Source: Kangiella profundi
Lineage (GTDB): Bacteria; Pseudomonadota; Gammaproteobacteria; Enterobacterales; Kangiellaceae
DNA: 64,000 bases
NCBI RefSeq assembly: GCF_002838765.1
Contig: NZ_CP025120.1
Coordinates: forward strand, 1,364,001-1,428,000
Direction of reading: 5' to 3'
In this document: positions 1 to 9,070 of the stretch, piece by piece
How the letters are laid out: each line of letters opens with the position of its first letter
Numbering within the stretch: the stretch's first letter is position 1
The notes under the pieces: generated by a model
Database searches by the model: none
Told to the model about the DNA's origin: nothing
The model's input: only the letters and a program-made list of their open reading frames with translations
Position numbers and translations under genes: made by a program

Positions 1-12
1 CCCATTCTTTGA

Positions 13-1446
13 CTATTTTATGCACAAATACTTGATGTCTAGATAGTCACTGATACCGTATTTTGAGCCTTCACGCCCCATTCCGGACTCTTTAACGCCA
101 CCAAATGGCGCCATATGATTGGAGATGATGCCTTCATTAAAACCAATCATGCCTGATTCTATTTGCTCACTCAGGCGTTTGATCCGATGGCGATCATCGG
201 TATAGACATAGGCAGCTAAACCAGCTTTAGTGGCATTTGCCTGCTCAACAACAGACTCTTCATTGCTGAATGGGATTAATGACAGAACGGGGCCAAAGAT
301 CTCTTCGCAGGCAATATCCATATCGAAACTGACGTCGGTTAATATAGTCGGCTCGTAAATTTGATTGTGTTTGTCAGAGACATTCCCTCCCACAATAACT
401 TTTGCACCCTTATCCTTGGCTGACTGTACCAAGCGTTTAACCTTATCAATTCCGGCCTGATTAATAAGTGGCGTTATAGAAACATCATCTTCAAGCCCTG
501 AACCAGTTTTCATCGACTCCACTTTATTTGTCAGCTTCTCGACAATTTCCTGGTAAATTGTTTCATGGATAAAAACTCGATTAGCGCAAACACAGGTTTG
601 TCCTGAGTTTCTGAACTTACTAGCCATAATGCCTTCGACTGCGTCATCAATATCTACATCATCAAATACAATAAATGGCGCATTGCCGCCCAGCTCCATA
701 GTGACTCGTTGAACGTTTTCAGCTGCCTGGCTCATAAGTATCTTGCCCACTTTGGTGGATCCAGTGAAAGAAATCTTGCGAACCTTAGAGCTGGAAGTTA
801 TAGCTTCGCCAATTACACTAGCTTCACTGGTTGGAACCAAGTTAATAACGCCCTTTGGAATCCCAGCCTGTAGCGATAGTTCTGCCATCGCCAATGCAGA
901 TAATGGGGTTTCGGCAGCTGGCTTAATGACAACGGTACAGCCTGCGGCAAGAGCTGGTGCTACTTTACGGGCAATCATTGCCTGTGGGAAGTTCCAAGGT
1001 GTAATAATACCGACTACGCCAACCGGCTGTTTTATGACATGAATCTGTTTTTGGCCATCAGGGGAAGGAATAATATCGCCATCGATACGAAGCGCTTCTT
1101 CGGCGAACCACTTAATATAGTTAGCACCGTACTGAATCTCACCTTTAGCTTCTTTAAGAGGCTTGCCCTGCTCTGTAGTCAGAATTTCGGCAAGGTCATC
1201 AAGATTCTCAATGATCAAATCATACCAGGCCAATAGCTTATCAGAACGTTCCTGCGCGGTGGTTTTACTCCATGTTTGAAAAGCGTTGTGGGCAGCTTCA
1301 ATCGCCTGATTTGCTTCTTCTTCCCCGCAGTCCGAAACTTCAACGATCAGTTCCTGCGAAAAAGGATCATCAACACGAAATCGCTTATTGGTTTTAACCC
1401 ATTCGCCGTTAATAAAGGCGCGAGATTTGACTAATGATTCGTTCAT
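13..1446 (-). CDS. gabD: NAD(P)-dependent succinate-semialdehyde dehydrogenase
   Basis: Aldehyde dehydrogenase superfamily enzyme (477 aa) expected to oxidise succinic semialdehyde to succinate in the cytoplasm, the last step of GABA/putrescine breakdown. Visible motifs are the PWNFP cofactor-pocket segment, the general-base glutamate in TMELGGNAPF and the catalytic cysteine in SGQTCVCANR; the CxC pair is typical of SSADH. The start at 1446 (MNESLVKSR) is chosen because GGAG lies 4 nt upstream of the ATG region; a longer reading from 1482 would begin inside a terminator-like hairpin. Last gene of the leftward block, 123 bp downstream of argS. The leader is unusual (see 1451-1483). SSADH rather than another aldehyde dehydrogenase is a family-level inference. 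Confidence 0.87.
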   Translation of the reverse strand: MNESLVKSRAFINGEWVKTNKRFRVDDPFSQELIVEVSDCGEEEANQAIEAAHNAFQTWSKTTAQERSDKLLAWYDLIIENLDDLAEILTTEQGKPLKEAKGEIQYGANYIKWFAEEALRIDGDIIPSPDGQKQIHVIKQPVGVVGIITPWNFPQAMIARKVAPALAAGCTVVIKPAAETPLSALAMAELSLQAGIPKGVINLVPTSEASVIGEAITSSSKVRKISFTGSTKVGKILMSQAAENVQRVTMELGGNAPFIVFDDVDIDDAVEGIMASKFRNSGQTCVCANRVFIHETIYQEIVEKLTNKVESMKTGSGLEDDVSITPLINQAGIDKVKRLVQSAKDKGAKVIVGGNVSDKHNQIYEPTILTDVSFDMDIACEEIFGPVLSLIPFSNEESVVEQANATKAGLAAYVYTDDRHRIKRLSEQIESGMIGFNEGIISNHMAPFGGVKESGMGREGSKYGISDYLDIKYLCIK

Positions 1447-1453
1447 AAGACTC

Positions 1454-1482
1454 CAAAAAAAAATGGCTCCATCTGGAGCCAT
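1454..1482 (-). terminator. Terminator-like hairpin directly upstream of the gabD ribosome-binding site
   Basis: On the minus strand an 8-bp perfect stem (ATGGCTCC/GGAGCCAT, 4-nt loop) is followed by about nine T residues and then immediately by the gabD GGAG and ATG. It has the form of an intrinsic terminator and lies downstream of argS, so it may simply end argS transcription. Any gabD transcript starting upstream of it would have to read through, so it may also act as an attenuator. Confidence 0.75.
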
Positions 1483-1569
1483 CTTAACGAAGCTTATTGA
1501 TTAATCAAAGTTTCACTACGTAACAGCGTGAAGAATTCGAGGTTTATACCTTAAGAGTTGAAAATAAAG

Positions 1570-3336
1570 TTACATACGTTCCAGAGTTTCGATGCCCAAT
1601 AACTCTAGGCCCATTTCAAGTTGTGCCAAACAAATTTGACTCAAACGTAATAAGCTAGCCTGACGTGCTTTGTCAGGTTCATTCATTATGTGCTGCTTCT
1701 GATAGAAAGAACTGAACTGTTGCGCAAGGTTATAAAGATGCTCACAAAGATAATGCGGTGCACGCTTATCGACGGTTTTATCAAGAGCAGAAGGAAAGTC
1801 CAAAAGACCAAAGGTTAAATCCAATTCATTATCCGTGGTTGGCATTAAATCACCCGGTTTTGCACCAGCCTCTTCAGCCTTACGTAAGATTGACTTAATC
1901 CGAGCAACCTGCATCAACAAGTATGGACCTGTCTTGCCTTCAAATTCACTGAATTTTTCCAAATCAAAAATATAGTCTTTGATACGGTAATTTCTTAGAT
2001 CAGCAAACTTCAAGGTTGAAATAGCTACTTTATGAGCGATCTCTTCTTTTTCATCGTCATTGAAATCGTCACCGAAGTTACTTTCTGCCAACTTCTTACG
2101 GGCTTCTTCTTTTGCCATCTGGATAAGGTCATGGAGTTTCATGACACCGCCAGAGCGAGTCTTAAAGGGCTTGCCGTCCTTGCCATTCACCGTACCGAAG
2201 TAAGTATGTTCGTATTCGGTATTGGCGTTCATACCCATCAGATCCGCTGCTGCAAAAACCTGTTTAAAGTGCTGCTGCTGACGACCATCAACTACGTAAA
2301 GAACAAGATTGGCATGATCGTCATAAACACGCTCATAAAGCGTTGCTAAATCTGTTGTGCCATACATCACTGCCCCATCAGATTTGCGCAAGATTAGAGG
2401 TGGCATAACTGCCTCACCCTGCTCGTCTTTAAACGGCACAATCAAAGCGCCTTGGTCACGGACCGCAAGACCTTTGTCTTCAAGTTCCTGAATGACTTTA
2501 GGAATAAATGGATCGGCATCACTTTCACCTTTCCACAAATCAAAACTAACACCCAGCTCGCCATAGTCACGTTTTAAGGTTGCGACCGAAACATTAACAA
2601 AGTGCTGCCACAAGGCACGATAACCAGCACGACCATTTTGTAACTCAAGTGTCGCCTGACGGGCTTTCTCTGCGGCGGTCTCATCAGACTTACACAAGCC
2701 TGATTCCTGAGGATAAATTTCTTCTAAATCCTGAATGGTTACTGGTGACTCTTCGGGATATGGACCGTTAAAGTCGGCATCAAAATACACTAACTCCGGC
2801 TGACGCTTTTTCAAACCTTCTATCAGCATACCCATTTGCGTGCCCCAATCTCCCAAGTGAGCATCGGAAACAACGTTATAGCCTTTAAAACGGAAAATAC
2901 GCTGTAATGAGTCGCCAATGATGGCTGTGCGTAAATGCCCAACGTGCATGGACTTGGCAACATTAGGGCCACCGAAGTCGATCATGACTTTTGTGTTGGA
3001 TTTATCCTCGTGACAACCGAAGGTATGATCGGAGCCGAACGTTTCCAGTGTTTTCGCTAGCGACTCAGCATTGACAAAAACGTTGATGAAACCGGGGCGA
3101 ACAACGTCGACTTTCTCAATCAGACTATTTTCAGATAACGCTGCAACCACTTTTTCAGCAGTAACGAAAGGATTGCCTGCACCCAGCTTAGCTGCAGCCA
3201 TGGCACCATTACATTGATAGTGGCCTAAATCAGGACGGTTTGAACGCTGAACATCGCCAAGCTCACGTGGCAGTTCAAGACTTTCAAATGCATCGGCAAA
3301 TAATTGGCTGAGTTGTTGTTCGATAGATACAAGCAT
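1570..3336 (-). CDS. argS: Arginyl-tRNA synthetase
   Basis: Class I aminoacyl-tRNA synthetase (588 aa) that charges tRNA-Arg. The HIGH signature appears as HVGH in the segment GGPNVAKSMHVGHLRTAII, about residue 125. The N-terminal Add-1 domain and the C-terminal all-helical anticodon-binding domain (ending LGIETLERM) are both present and the length is close to the family norm. The start at 3336 (MLVSIEQQL) is preferred over an ATG at 3366. A good promoter (-10 TATAAT at 3384-3389) would initiate around 3377, leaving almost no leader for the upstream ATG, which also has no ribosome-binding site. It is transcribed leftward, away from its own promoter. Confidence 0.96.
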   Translation of the reverse strand: MLVSIEQQLSQLFADAFESLELPRELGDVQRSNRPDLGHYQCNGAMAAAKLGAGNPFVTAEKVVAALSENSLIEKVDVVRPGFINVFVNAESLAKTLETFGSDHTFGCHEDKSNTKVMIDFGGPNVAKSMHVGHLRTAIIGDSLQRIFRFKGYNVVSDAHLGDWGTQMGMLIEGLKKRQPELVYFDADFNGPYPEESPVTIQDLEEIYPQESGLCKSDETAAEKARQATLELQNGRAGYRALWQHFVNVSVATLKRDYGELGVSFDLWKGESDADPFIPKVIQELEDKGLAVRDQGALIVPFKDEQGEAVMPPLILRKSDGAVMYGTTDLATLYERVYDDHANLVLYVVDGRQQQHFKQVFAAADLMGMNANTEYEHTYFGTVNGKDGKPFKTRSGGVMKLHDLIQMAKEEARKKLAESNFGDDFNDDEKEEIAHKVAISTLKFADLRNYRIKDYIFDLEKFSEFEGKTGPYLLMQVARIKSILRKAEEAGAKPGDLMPTTDNELDLTFGLLDFPSALDKTVDKRAPHYLCEHLYNLAQQFSSFYQKQHIMNEPDKARQASLLRLSQICLAQLEMGLELLGIETLERM

Positions 3337-3383
3337 TTTGATTACAGGTCCAGATCGTTGAAACAATAGAAAAAATTGGCGCT

Positions 3384-3412
3384 ATTATACCTGCTTGAGC
3401 TGTGCATGCCAC
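3384..3412 (-). promoter_or_regulatory. Probable sigma-70 promoter of argS
   Basis: On the minus strand, -35 GTGGCA (3407-3412) is separated by 17 bp from a perfect -10 TATAAT (3384-3389). It lies just upstream of argS, and the predicted start of transcription near 3377 supports translation from 3336. Confidence 0.65.
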
Positions 3413-3424
3413 GGATCGAGGGAA

Positions 3425-3910
3425 TTATTGGTGTAATTTCCTTAAATGTCCAATCAACCCATCACTGGCCGCTTCGATTAGCTCAATGACCTCAACGAAA
3501 CCCTGCTTGCCGCCATAATATGGGTCTGGAACATCCCGTTTTGGTAGCTGAGGCGCAAAATCAGCCAGGAAAAGCTTAATTTTGTCATGATATTCCGGTT
3601 CAGGAGCCAGGTCTTTCAAGTTGTAATAATTAGACTCATCCATTGCAATAATGAGATCAAACTCATGAAAGTCTACTTCACGAACCTGTCGAGAACGGAC
3701 AAAGGATAAGTCATAACCAGCCCTTTTGGCTTCTTCCTGAGCTCTTGGATCGGGAGACTCACCAACGTGATGAGCACTCGTGCCTGCTGAATCAACGAAC
3801 ACTCGATCGCTTAATTCCGTTTGGTCGAGTTTATGTTTAAAAATGCCTTCCGCGGTTGGTGAACGGCATATATTTCCGAGACATACGAATAACACTGAAA
3901 ATCTTGGCAT
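3425..3910 (-). CDS. Low-molecular-weight protein-tyrosine phosphatase
   Basis: A 161-aa cytoplasmic phosphatase of the LMW-PTP/arsenate-reductase fold. The N-terminal P-loop CLGNICRS (CX5R, nucleophilic Cys about residue 10) and the general-acid aspartate in VPDPYYGG near residue 130 are both present, so it should be active. AAGGA sits about 8 nt before the ATG. It is 31 bp downstream of kdsB and reads in the same direction. In pseudomonads a gene of this family likewise follows lpxK-kdsB, suggesting a link to envelope polysaccharide control. Its real substrate cannot be read from the sequence. Confidence 0.93.
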   Translation of the reverse strand: MPRFSVLFVCLGNICRSPTAEGIFKHKLDQTELSDRVFVDSAGTSAHHVGESPDPRAQEEAKRAGYDLSFVRSRQVREVDFHEFDLIIAMDESNYYNLKDLAPEPEYHDKIKLFLADFAPQLPKRDVPDPYYGGKQGFVEVIELIEAASDGLIGHLRKLHQ

Positions 3911-3941
3911 GACTAAGATTTTTCCTTAAATGAGATATGAA

Positions 3942-4712
3942 TTATAGACGGTGCATGCGGTAGAATTGTTCCGCAGCTTCCAGATCTTCCTGAGTATCAA
4001 CACCCAGTCCAGGCGCTTCGCTGGCCTGTTCTACATGAATCGAATAACCATGAGCCAGTACACGTAGCTGCTCTAGCGACTCCATACGCTCTATCATGGC
4101 TGGGGCCATCTTGACGTATTCAGCTAAGAAACCAGCTCTGTAGGCATAGATTCCAATGTGACGCTGGCAGTGCTCAATTTCCTGCACGCGCTGCTCTTCA
4201 AAGGCACCACGTTGCCATGGAATTGGCGCACGAGAAAAATACAGTGCTTTGCCATGCTCATCAGCCACAACTTTAACCACATTTGAATTAAAGACTTCTT
4301 CCGCATCCGTGATAGGCGTAGACAAGGTTGCCATAGGAAATGCGGTATGCTGATGAAGGTTTTCGGCAACCTGACGAATATTCTCAGGGGATATGAAAGG
4401 TTCATCACCCTGAACATTAACCACAATGGTGTCGTCTTTAAGCAATAATTTTTCGCAGACTTCAGCAAGACGGTCGCTACCCGAAACATGATCTTCCCGG
4501 GTCATGCAAACATCACCGCCAAACAGTTTAACCGCCTGCTCAACTCGCTTGTCATCAGTTGCCACAACAACCTGTTTAGCATCAGCCATCATGGCTCTTT
4601 CATAAACATGCTGAATCATAGGCTTGCCACCAATCATGGCTAGCGGCTTGCCTGGTAGTCGGCTCGAAGCATAACGAGCCGGAATAACAACAATAAAATC
4701 CTTAAAGTGCAT
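3942..4712 (-). CDS. kdsB: 3-deoxy-manno-octulosonate cytidylyltransferase
   Basis: Activates Kdo to CMP-Kdo for lipid A inner-core synthesis in the cytoplasm (256 aa). The nucleotide-binding start [15 protein letters not shown], the VNVQGDEPF motif near residue 95 and the FSRAPIPW segment near 155 are all diagnostic. The ATG at 4712 is preferred over a TTG one codon earlier; GAGGAA precedes it. Its 5' end overlaps the 3' end of the small Trm112-like gene by 11 bp, implying translational coupling within msbA-lpxK-trm112-kdsB, the same order as in E. coli. Confidence 0.96.
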   Translation of the reverse strand: MHFKDFIVVIPARYASSRLPGKPLAMIGGKPMIQHVYERAMMADAKQVVVATDDKRVEQAVKLFGGDVCMTREDHVSGSDRLAEVCEKLLLKDDTIVVNVQGDEPFISPENIRQVAENLHQHTAFPMATLSTPITDAEEVFNSNVVKVVADEHGKALYFSRAPIPWQRGAFEEQRVQEIEHCQRHIGIYAYRAGFLAEYVKMAPAMIERMESLEQLRVLAHGYSIHVEQASEAPGLGVDTQEDLEAAEQFYRMHRL

Positions 4713-4887
4713 CAAGTTCCTCGCTTGAGACGTTTCTCGCTTCGTTTTCCAGCATTACCGGAATATCGTCTCGAATGGGGTATGCCAATTTATCAAAGCG
4801 ACAAATTAGCTCTTCGCTATCTTTTTTATACACCAGGTCGCCCTTGCAAATCGGGCAAACCAGAACATCTAAAAGTTTATGATTCAT
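4702..4887 (-). CDS. Trm112/YcaR-family small zinc-binding protein
   Basis: A 61-aa protein with CPICKG near the N-terminus and a second cysteine in ELICRFD, the usual layout of the Trm112p-like (YcaR) family. Eukaryotic Trm112 partners methyltransferases; the bacterial role is not firmly known. It overlaps lpxK by 11 bp on one side and kdsB by 11 bp on the other, exactly as ycaR sits between lpxK and kdsB in E. coli. The position is conserved and supports the call. Confidence 0.92.
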   Translation of the reverse strand: MNHKLLDVLVCPICKGDLVYKKDSEELICRFDKLAYPIRDDIPVMLENEARNVSSEELDAL

Positions 4888-5842
4888 GCGTTATAGCCTT
4901 AATCTGTTCCATTAACGACTGTATAAACTGTTTAGACAGTTTAGCGCTAACGGGTAAAAAATAAAAACGCTCATCAGCAAACGATAGGCATTTCACAGCA
5001 TCTTTTTCAGTCATGACAATATTGCCCTGAAATGATTCAAAGTCCTGTTCTGAAAATTCATAATGATCGGGAAATGATTGGCTATCAAATTGATAGCCCA
5101 GCCCTTCAAGTGTTCGATAAAAGCGCTCTGGATTACCGATGGCTGCCACTGCGGTGAATGGCTCTTGAATCTGCTTGTCGTGCCCATTTATGGCTTGAAT
5201 AGTATCGGGTTCAAGCACCATGTCCTTTCCATTAACGACAATATAATCAGCACGCTTCAAGCGTGATTGTGGCTCCCGTAATGGACCCAATGGCATTAAC
5301 AAACCATTACCCAGCTTTCGATGGCCATCAATCACCACAATCTCAATATCGCGCTGCAAAGCATAATGCTGAAGTCCATCGTCACAAATAATGATGTTGC
5401 AACCCTGGTCTTCGAGCTCCTTGGCACCACGCGCACGAATCGGGTCAACCACAACAGGTACCTGAGTTCTTCTGCGAATCAAGAATGGCTCATCACCAGA
5501 TTCAGCCGCAGATATAGATTCAGTTACTGTTAAAGGATAATGTTCAGACTTTCCACCATAACCACGACTAATAAGCCCGGGTTTATATCCCTGGCTTTTG
5601 AGAAGTTCGATGAGATAAATGGCTAAAGGCGTTTTTCCGGTACCGCCAACGGTGATATTGCCAATAACAATGACAGGCACATTGAGTTTAGTCGATTTGA
5701 AAAGATCAATCCGGTAGAAAGTTCTGCGAAGAAAAACAAGAATCCGTAATAGAAGTTGCAATGGCCATAACAACCAAAGCCACCAGACAGTTTTGCGGTA
5801 CCACAATGACTCAAAAAACTGTTGGCTTTTGGAAATGGCCAT
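4877..5842 (-). CDS. lpxK: Tetraacyldisaccharide 4'-kinase
   Basis: Inner-membrane kinase (321 aa) that phosphorylates the 4' position of the lipid A disaccharide precursor to give lipid IVA. An N-terminal membrane segment ([18 protein letters not shown]) is followed by the P-loop [12 protein letters not shown] at about residues 60-71. The DDGLQH motif near 155 is the family's characteristic acidic site. Starts at ATG 5842 with AGGAT upstream and lies 31 bp after msbA. The membrane anchor, P-loop spacing and length fit LpxK well. Confidence 0.96.
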   Translation of the reverse strand: MAISKSQQFFESLWYRKTVWWLWLLWPLQLLLRILVFLRRTFYRIDLFKSTKLNVPVIVIGNITVGGTGKTPLAIYLIELLKSQGYKPGLISRGYGGKSEHYPLTVTESISAAESGDEPFLIRRRTQVPVVVDPIRARGAKELEDQGCNIIICDDGLQHYALQRDIEIVVIDGHRKLGNGLLMPLGPLREPQSRLKRADYIVVNGKDMVLEPDTIQAINGHDKQIQEPFTAVAAIGNPERFYRTLEGLGYQFDSQSFPDHYEFSEQDFESFQGNIVMTEKDAVKCLSFADERFYFLPVSAKLSKQFIQSLMEQIKAITHES

Positions 5843-5873
5843 GCCCTATCCTGCTGGTTAATTGGCTGTGCGT

Positions 5874-7622
5874 TTATTCACTAAACTGCATTTGATAAAG
5901 ACGAGTATACTCACCATTTTTACCAAGCAGTTCCTGATGGCTTCCTGACTCAATAATCACACCATCTTTTAACACCAGAATTCGATCAGCATTTTCGATA
6001 GTTGATAAGCGGTGAGCAACGACAACGGTCGTTCGATCCTTCATCAACTCTTCAAGAGCTTCTTGAATGTGACGCTCAGATTCGGTGTCCAGAGCTGATG
6101 TCGCTTCATCGAGAATCAGAATCGGAGCATCCTTAAGCATGGCACGCGCAATCGCAATACGCTGTCTTTGACCACCAGAGAGCATCACACCATTGTCGCC
6201 AACTATGGTATCCAACCCTTGTGGAAGTTTTTCAATAAATTCCCAAGCATGAGCGTTTTTAGCGGCCTGAATGATATCTTCATCAGAAACTTCGTCCATG
6301 CGGCCGTAGGCGATGTTATGGCGAATGGTATCGTTAAACAGCACTACGCTTTGTGACACGGTGGCAATCTGTTTACGCAACGAGTCGAGCGTCAATTCCT
6401 GAATTGGAATCCCATCAATCAATAACTCGCCCTGATTGATGTTATAAAGTCGCTGCAACAGGCTGGCAATAGTACTTTTACCGCTGCCCGACTTGCCCAC
6501 TAATGCAATGGATTGACCAGCCGGCACATTGAAGGAAATATCATTGAGAACTTTTTCATCAGGCTTATAGCCGAAACTGACGTGTTTAAATTCTATAGAG
6601 CCATCTGCCTCGTCAATAACCTTTGTCCCTTCATCTGGCTCATTAGGCAGGTCTAGAATATCGAATACACTCTGCGCGCCAGCGATACCGCGCTGCAAAT
6701 GTGTATTAACGTTGCTAACTTCTTTTAACGGACGCAGAATCATCGCCATCAGCGTAATAAAGGAAATTAACTCACCCTCTGATATACGGTCATTAAGCAT
6801 TTCCTGGCTGCCAAAATACATAATGGCTGCAAAACCAATACCGGCAATAAACTGAATAACTGGTGACGCAAGCCCTTTGGTCGCAATCAGCTTCATGTCT
6901 TGTTGGCGGTTGCGATTGGCTTGCTTGTTAAAGTTTTCAATTTCGCGCTCTGTACCGCCAAAGATTTTAATAACCTGATTGGCCTTAATGGATTCTTCGG
7001 CTGCTCGAGTCACATCACCCACTACGTTCTGAATACTGCTACTAACTTTCTTCAAACGGCGCGCACTGACTTTAATCACCCAGCCAACGACTGGAACCAA
7101 AATGAATAAGAATAGTGTTAAGCGCCAGCTGGTAATCGCCATGAAGGTGATGATAAAAATAATGGTTCCACCAGCACGCAAAGCTGATGTGATAGCGTCA
7201 GAACTGGCAACGGCAACTTGCTCAGTATTAAAGGTTAAGGTCGATAAAAGATTACCGGGAGCGCGCTTAGAAAAGAATTCGGTCGGTTGGCGTACGAAAT
7301 GTTCATAGAGCTGTTCACGCAGGGTCTGCACCACTTTGCGGCCCACCCAGCCCATGCAGTAAACCGAGACAAAGTTGAAAACACCGCGCAGCATAATGGC
7401 GCCCATAATAAATAGAGGCGTTTTAACCAGCAGGAAATAACTGTCACGCGCTTTAATACCGTCATCGATCAGGTATTTAATCGAATTTACAAAATAGGTT
7501 TCTACCAGCGCAAAGAGTATGTTCGCGGTGACGCCAACGATAAAAACCGTTTTGTATTTTTTGGTGAAGCCTAACAGGCGTTTATAAATTTCCCAGCCTG
7601 TGTAGTTTTTTGGTTCAGTCAT
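5874..7622 (-). CDS. msbA: Lipid A export ABC transporter MsbA
   Basis: Half-size ABC exporter (582 aa) that flips lipid A-core across the inner membrane as a homodimer. Residues 1-320 form the six-helix transmembrane domain and the rest is the ATPase: Walker A GKSGSGKST near residue 375, signature LSGGQRQR near 481, Walker B ILILDEATSALD near 500 and the H-loop VVVAHRLST. It starts 7 bp after exbD and is followed by lpxK, so it is transcribed with the other lipid A genes. Close length and domain order leave little doubt. Confidence 0.95.
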   Translation of the reverse strand: MTEPKNYTGWEIYKRLLGFTKKYKTVFIVGVTANILFALVETYFVNSIKYLIDDGIKARDSYFLLVKTPLFIMGAIMLRGVFNFVSVYCMGWVGRKVVQTLREQLYEHFVRQPTEFFSKRAPGNLLSTLTFNTEQVAVASSDAITSALRAGGTIIFIITFMAITSWRLTLFLFILVPVVGWVIKVSARRLKKVSSSIQNVVGDVTRAAEESIKANQVIKIFGGTEREIENFNKQANRNRQQDMKLIATKGLASPVIQFIAGIGFAAIMYFGSQEMLNDRISEGELISFITLMAMILRPLKEVSNVNTHLQRGIAGAQSVFDILDLPNEPDEGTKVIDEADGSIEFKHVSFGYKPDEKVLNDISFNVPAGQSIALVGKSGSGKSTIASLLQRLYNINQGELLIDGIPIQELTLDSLRKQIATVSQSVVLFNDTIRHNIAYGRMDEVSDEDIIQAAKNAHAWEFIEKLPQGLDTIVGDNGVMLSGGQRQRIAIARAMLKDAPILILDEATSALDTESERHIQEALEELMKDRTTVVVAHRLSTIENADRILVLKDGVIIESGSHQELLGKNGEYTRLYQMQFSE

Positions 7623-7629
7623 GAGTCGA

Positions 7630-8052
7630 CTAGTCTTGAGTGTCCGATTTCGGTTGTTGCGTAGCTAATGTCAGGTTATTAAAACCTACTTGCCCTGCTG
7701 CGTCCATAACGCTAATGACTGCCTGATAAGGCGCCTGAGCGTCTGCATTGATGACCAGCGGCGTTGAAGGATCATTGGCTACCTGCTTAATGGCGTCCTT
7801 TATAGTCTCTAGTTGACGATTAATCAAGCCTTCGCCGTTAACAAACACCTCGCCATCCTTGTTAATACTGATTTCAATGGACTCAGGCAGCTTCTCAGCA
7901 ATTTCACCATTAGCCTCTGGTAAATCAAGACTGATTTTACTCTCTTTCTTAAAACTGGTAGAAACCATGAAGAAAATCAGCAACAAAAACACCACATCAA
8001 TTAGTGGTGTCAGGTTCAGCTGCAAATCTTCTTTTTTCTTGTTTTGCCACAT
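7630..8052 (-). CDS. exbD: ExbD/TolR-family biopolymer transport protein
   Basis: A 140-aa inner-membrane protein with a short cytoplasmic N-terminus, one transmembrane helix (residues about 15-37) and a periplasmic domain. The membrane aspartate in NLTPLIDVVFLLLIFF is the proton-pathway residue conserved in ExbD/TolR/MotB. Together with ExbB it should energise an outer-membrane or envelope process. It is 30 bp downstream of exbB and 7 bp upstream of msbA. No tonB or TonB-dependent receptor is nearby, so its partner is unknown; in related genomes this pair sits next to comEC and lpxK. Confidence 0.92.
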   Translation of the reverse strand: MWQNKKKEDLQLNLTPLIDVVFLLLIFFMVSTSFKKESKISLDLPEANGEIAEKLPESIEISINKDGEVFVNGEGLINRQLETIKDAIKQVANDPSTPLVINADAQAPYQAVISVMDAAGQVGFNNLTLATQQPKSDTQD

Positions 8053-8082
8053 ATTAATTACAAAGCCTGCTCGTTAGTCGGC

Positions 8083-8736
8083 TTAGTTGCCAGTGAAGAT
8101 TTCACGTTCGCCGTGTAGAACATCCACCATTTTCAAGGCTTCTTGTTCCATCTCACTGACCAATTCTTCAACGCGACGCGAGAAATGACGGTGCATAACC
8201 AGCGTTGGTATCGCCACAGCCATACCAGCAGCAGTGGTAATAAGCGCTTCCGAGATACCGCCAGCCAGAGCATCAGCATTACCCACGCCCTGTACGCGAA
8301 TCACGGTAAATACGCGGATCATACCGATTACAGTACCTAAAAGACCTAACAGAGGAGTCACCAAAGCAATCGAGCCCAAAGTATTCAAGAAGCGCTCCAA
8401 ACGCACCACAACCGCACGCCCTGCTTCATTAATACTGGCTTTCATCGCCGCTCGACCGTGCTGATGGTTCAAAAGACCTGCGGTTAAGACTTCACCCAAC
8501 GCCGAGCTATTCTTCAGATCACGCATCTTGGTCTTGTCGAACTGACCATTCTTAATCCAGGTCCAAACCTGAGCAACCAGGTGTTTCGGCAAAATACGGT
8601 TACGTTGCAGGCTCCAGAAGCGCTCAACGATAATACCCATAGCAATCAAGGAACACAGCATGATCGGAACCATCGTCCAACCACCTGTTTTAAGCAGATC
8701 AAATAACATGCCGCTTGAGGTAGCAAATAAAGGCAT
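8083..8736 (-). CDS. exbB: MotA/TolQ/ExbB proton-channel family protein
   Basis: A 217-aa membrane protein with helices near residues 12-33, 110-135 and 155-180 and the family pattern TPLLGLLGTVIGMI between the second and third. It forms the proton channel with ExbD. Strong ribosome-binding site (GAGGGGAA) 4 nt before ATG 8736; an internal ATG ten codons in is less well placed. First gene of the exbB-exbD-msbA-lpxK-trm112-kdsB run. The 334-bp region upstream holds palindromes and a repeat pair but no gene. Confidence 0.93.
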   Translation of the reverse strand: MPLFATSSGMLFDLLKTGGWTMVPIMLCSLIAMGIIVERFWSLQRNRILPKHLVAQVWTWIKNGQFDKTKMRDLKNSSALGEVLTAGLLNHQHGRAAMKASINEAGRAVVVRLERFLNTLGSIALVTPLLGLLGTVIGMIRVFTVIRVQGVGNADALAGGISEALITTAAGMAVAIPTLVMHRHFSRRVEELVSEMEQEALKMVDVLHGEREIFTGN

Positions 8737-8824
8737 ATTTCCCCTCTATATTCGAAAAAGACTGATAAATCACTGGCTTATCATCATTTTATTGCCAGCT
8801 TATAGTTTACTTTGGCCAACAGGC

Positions 8825-8859
8825 CTAATTGTTTGAAAAACAAACAATTCTAAAATTAG
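8825..8859. repeat. Nested perfect inverted repeat upstream of exbB
   Basis: AATTGTTTG and CAAACAATT form a perfect 9-bp inverted repeat around an AAAAA loop. It is flanked by CCTAATT on the left and AATTAGG on the right, which are also inverted. No U-tract follows on either strand, so it looks more like an operator or mRNA hairpin than a terminator. Confidence 0.6.
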
Positions 8860-8960
8860 GAACCGAACCATTTTGCAGTAGACGCCCAGCAAGAGCAAGA
8901 GCTAATTACGCCCAACTGTGACGTGGTTAGGGGGAATAAAGAAGGTGTGTATTTCCGGTA

Positions 8961-9022
8961 GAGTGCGTCACGACGCACCATAAAACTTGATGATACTGAA
9001 ACAGTGAGTCACAACGCAACCT
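8961..9022. repeat. Palindromic REP-like unit and a diverged second copy
   Basis: GTGCGTC-AC-GACGCAC at 8963-8978 is a near-perfect palindrome. A second, imperfect copy (GTGAGTCACAACGCAAC) follows about 41 bp later and aligns over about 21 bp with four differences. The arrangement suggests a repetitive extragenic palindrome with a decayed neighbour. Confidence 0.55.
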
Positions 9023-9070
9023 TCTACAAGCTTGTAATTCAGTATAAGCCTTTAATCTTTGAGAGCGAGT

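Larger units (their letters stand above)
8737..9070. other. Intergenic region with nested palindrome and diverged repeat pair, no gene
   Basis: This 334-bp stretch separates exbB from the small lipoprotein gene and has no credible coding frame. It contains a perfect 9-bp inverted repeat at 8828-8850 and two related GTGCGTCAC-type repeats at 8961-9022. A weak GATAA-N9-TTATC element lies in the exbB leader (8762-8780). The exbB promoter should be here, but no clear -35/-10 pair stands out. Confidence 0.6.

Noticed and set aside
3337..3366. Longer argS starting at ATG 3366
   Set aside because: No ribosome-binding site; the predicted promoter would start transcription about 10 bases upstream, leaving almost no leader.
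8762..8780. GATAA-N9-TTATC resembling a Fur box in the exbB leader
   Set aside because: Only the outer ten of 19 positions match the Fur consensus and the middle is unlike it, so it is too weak to call.
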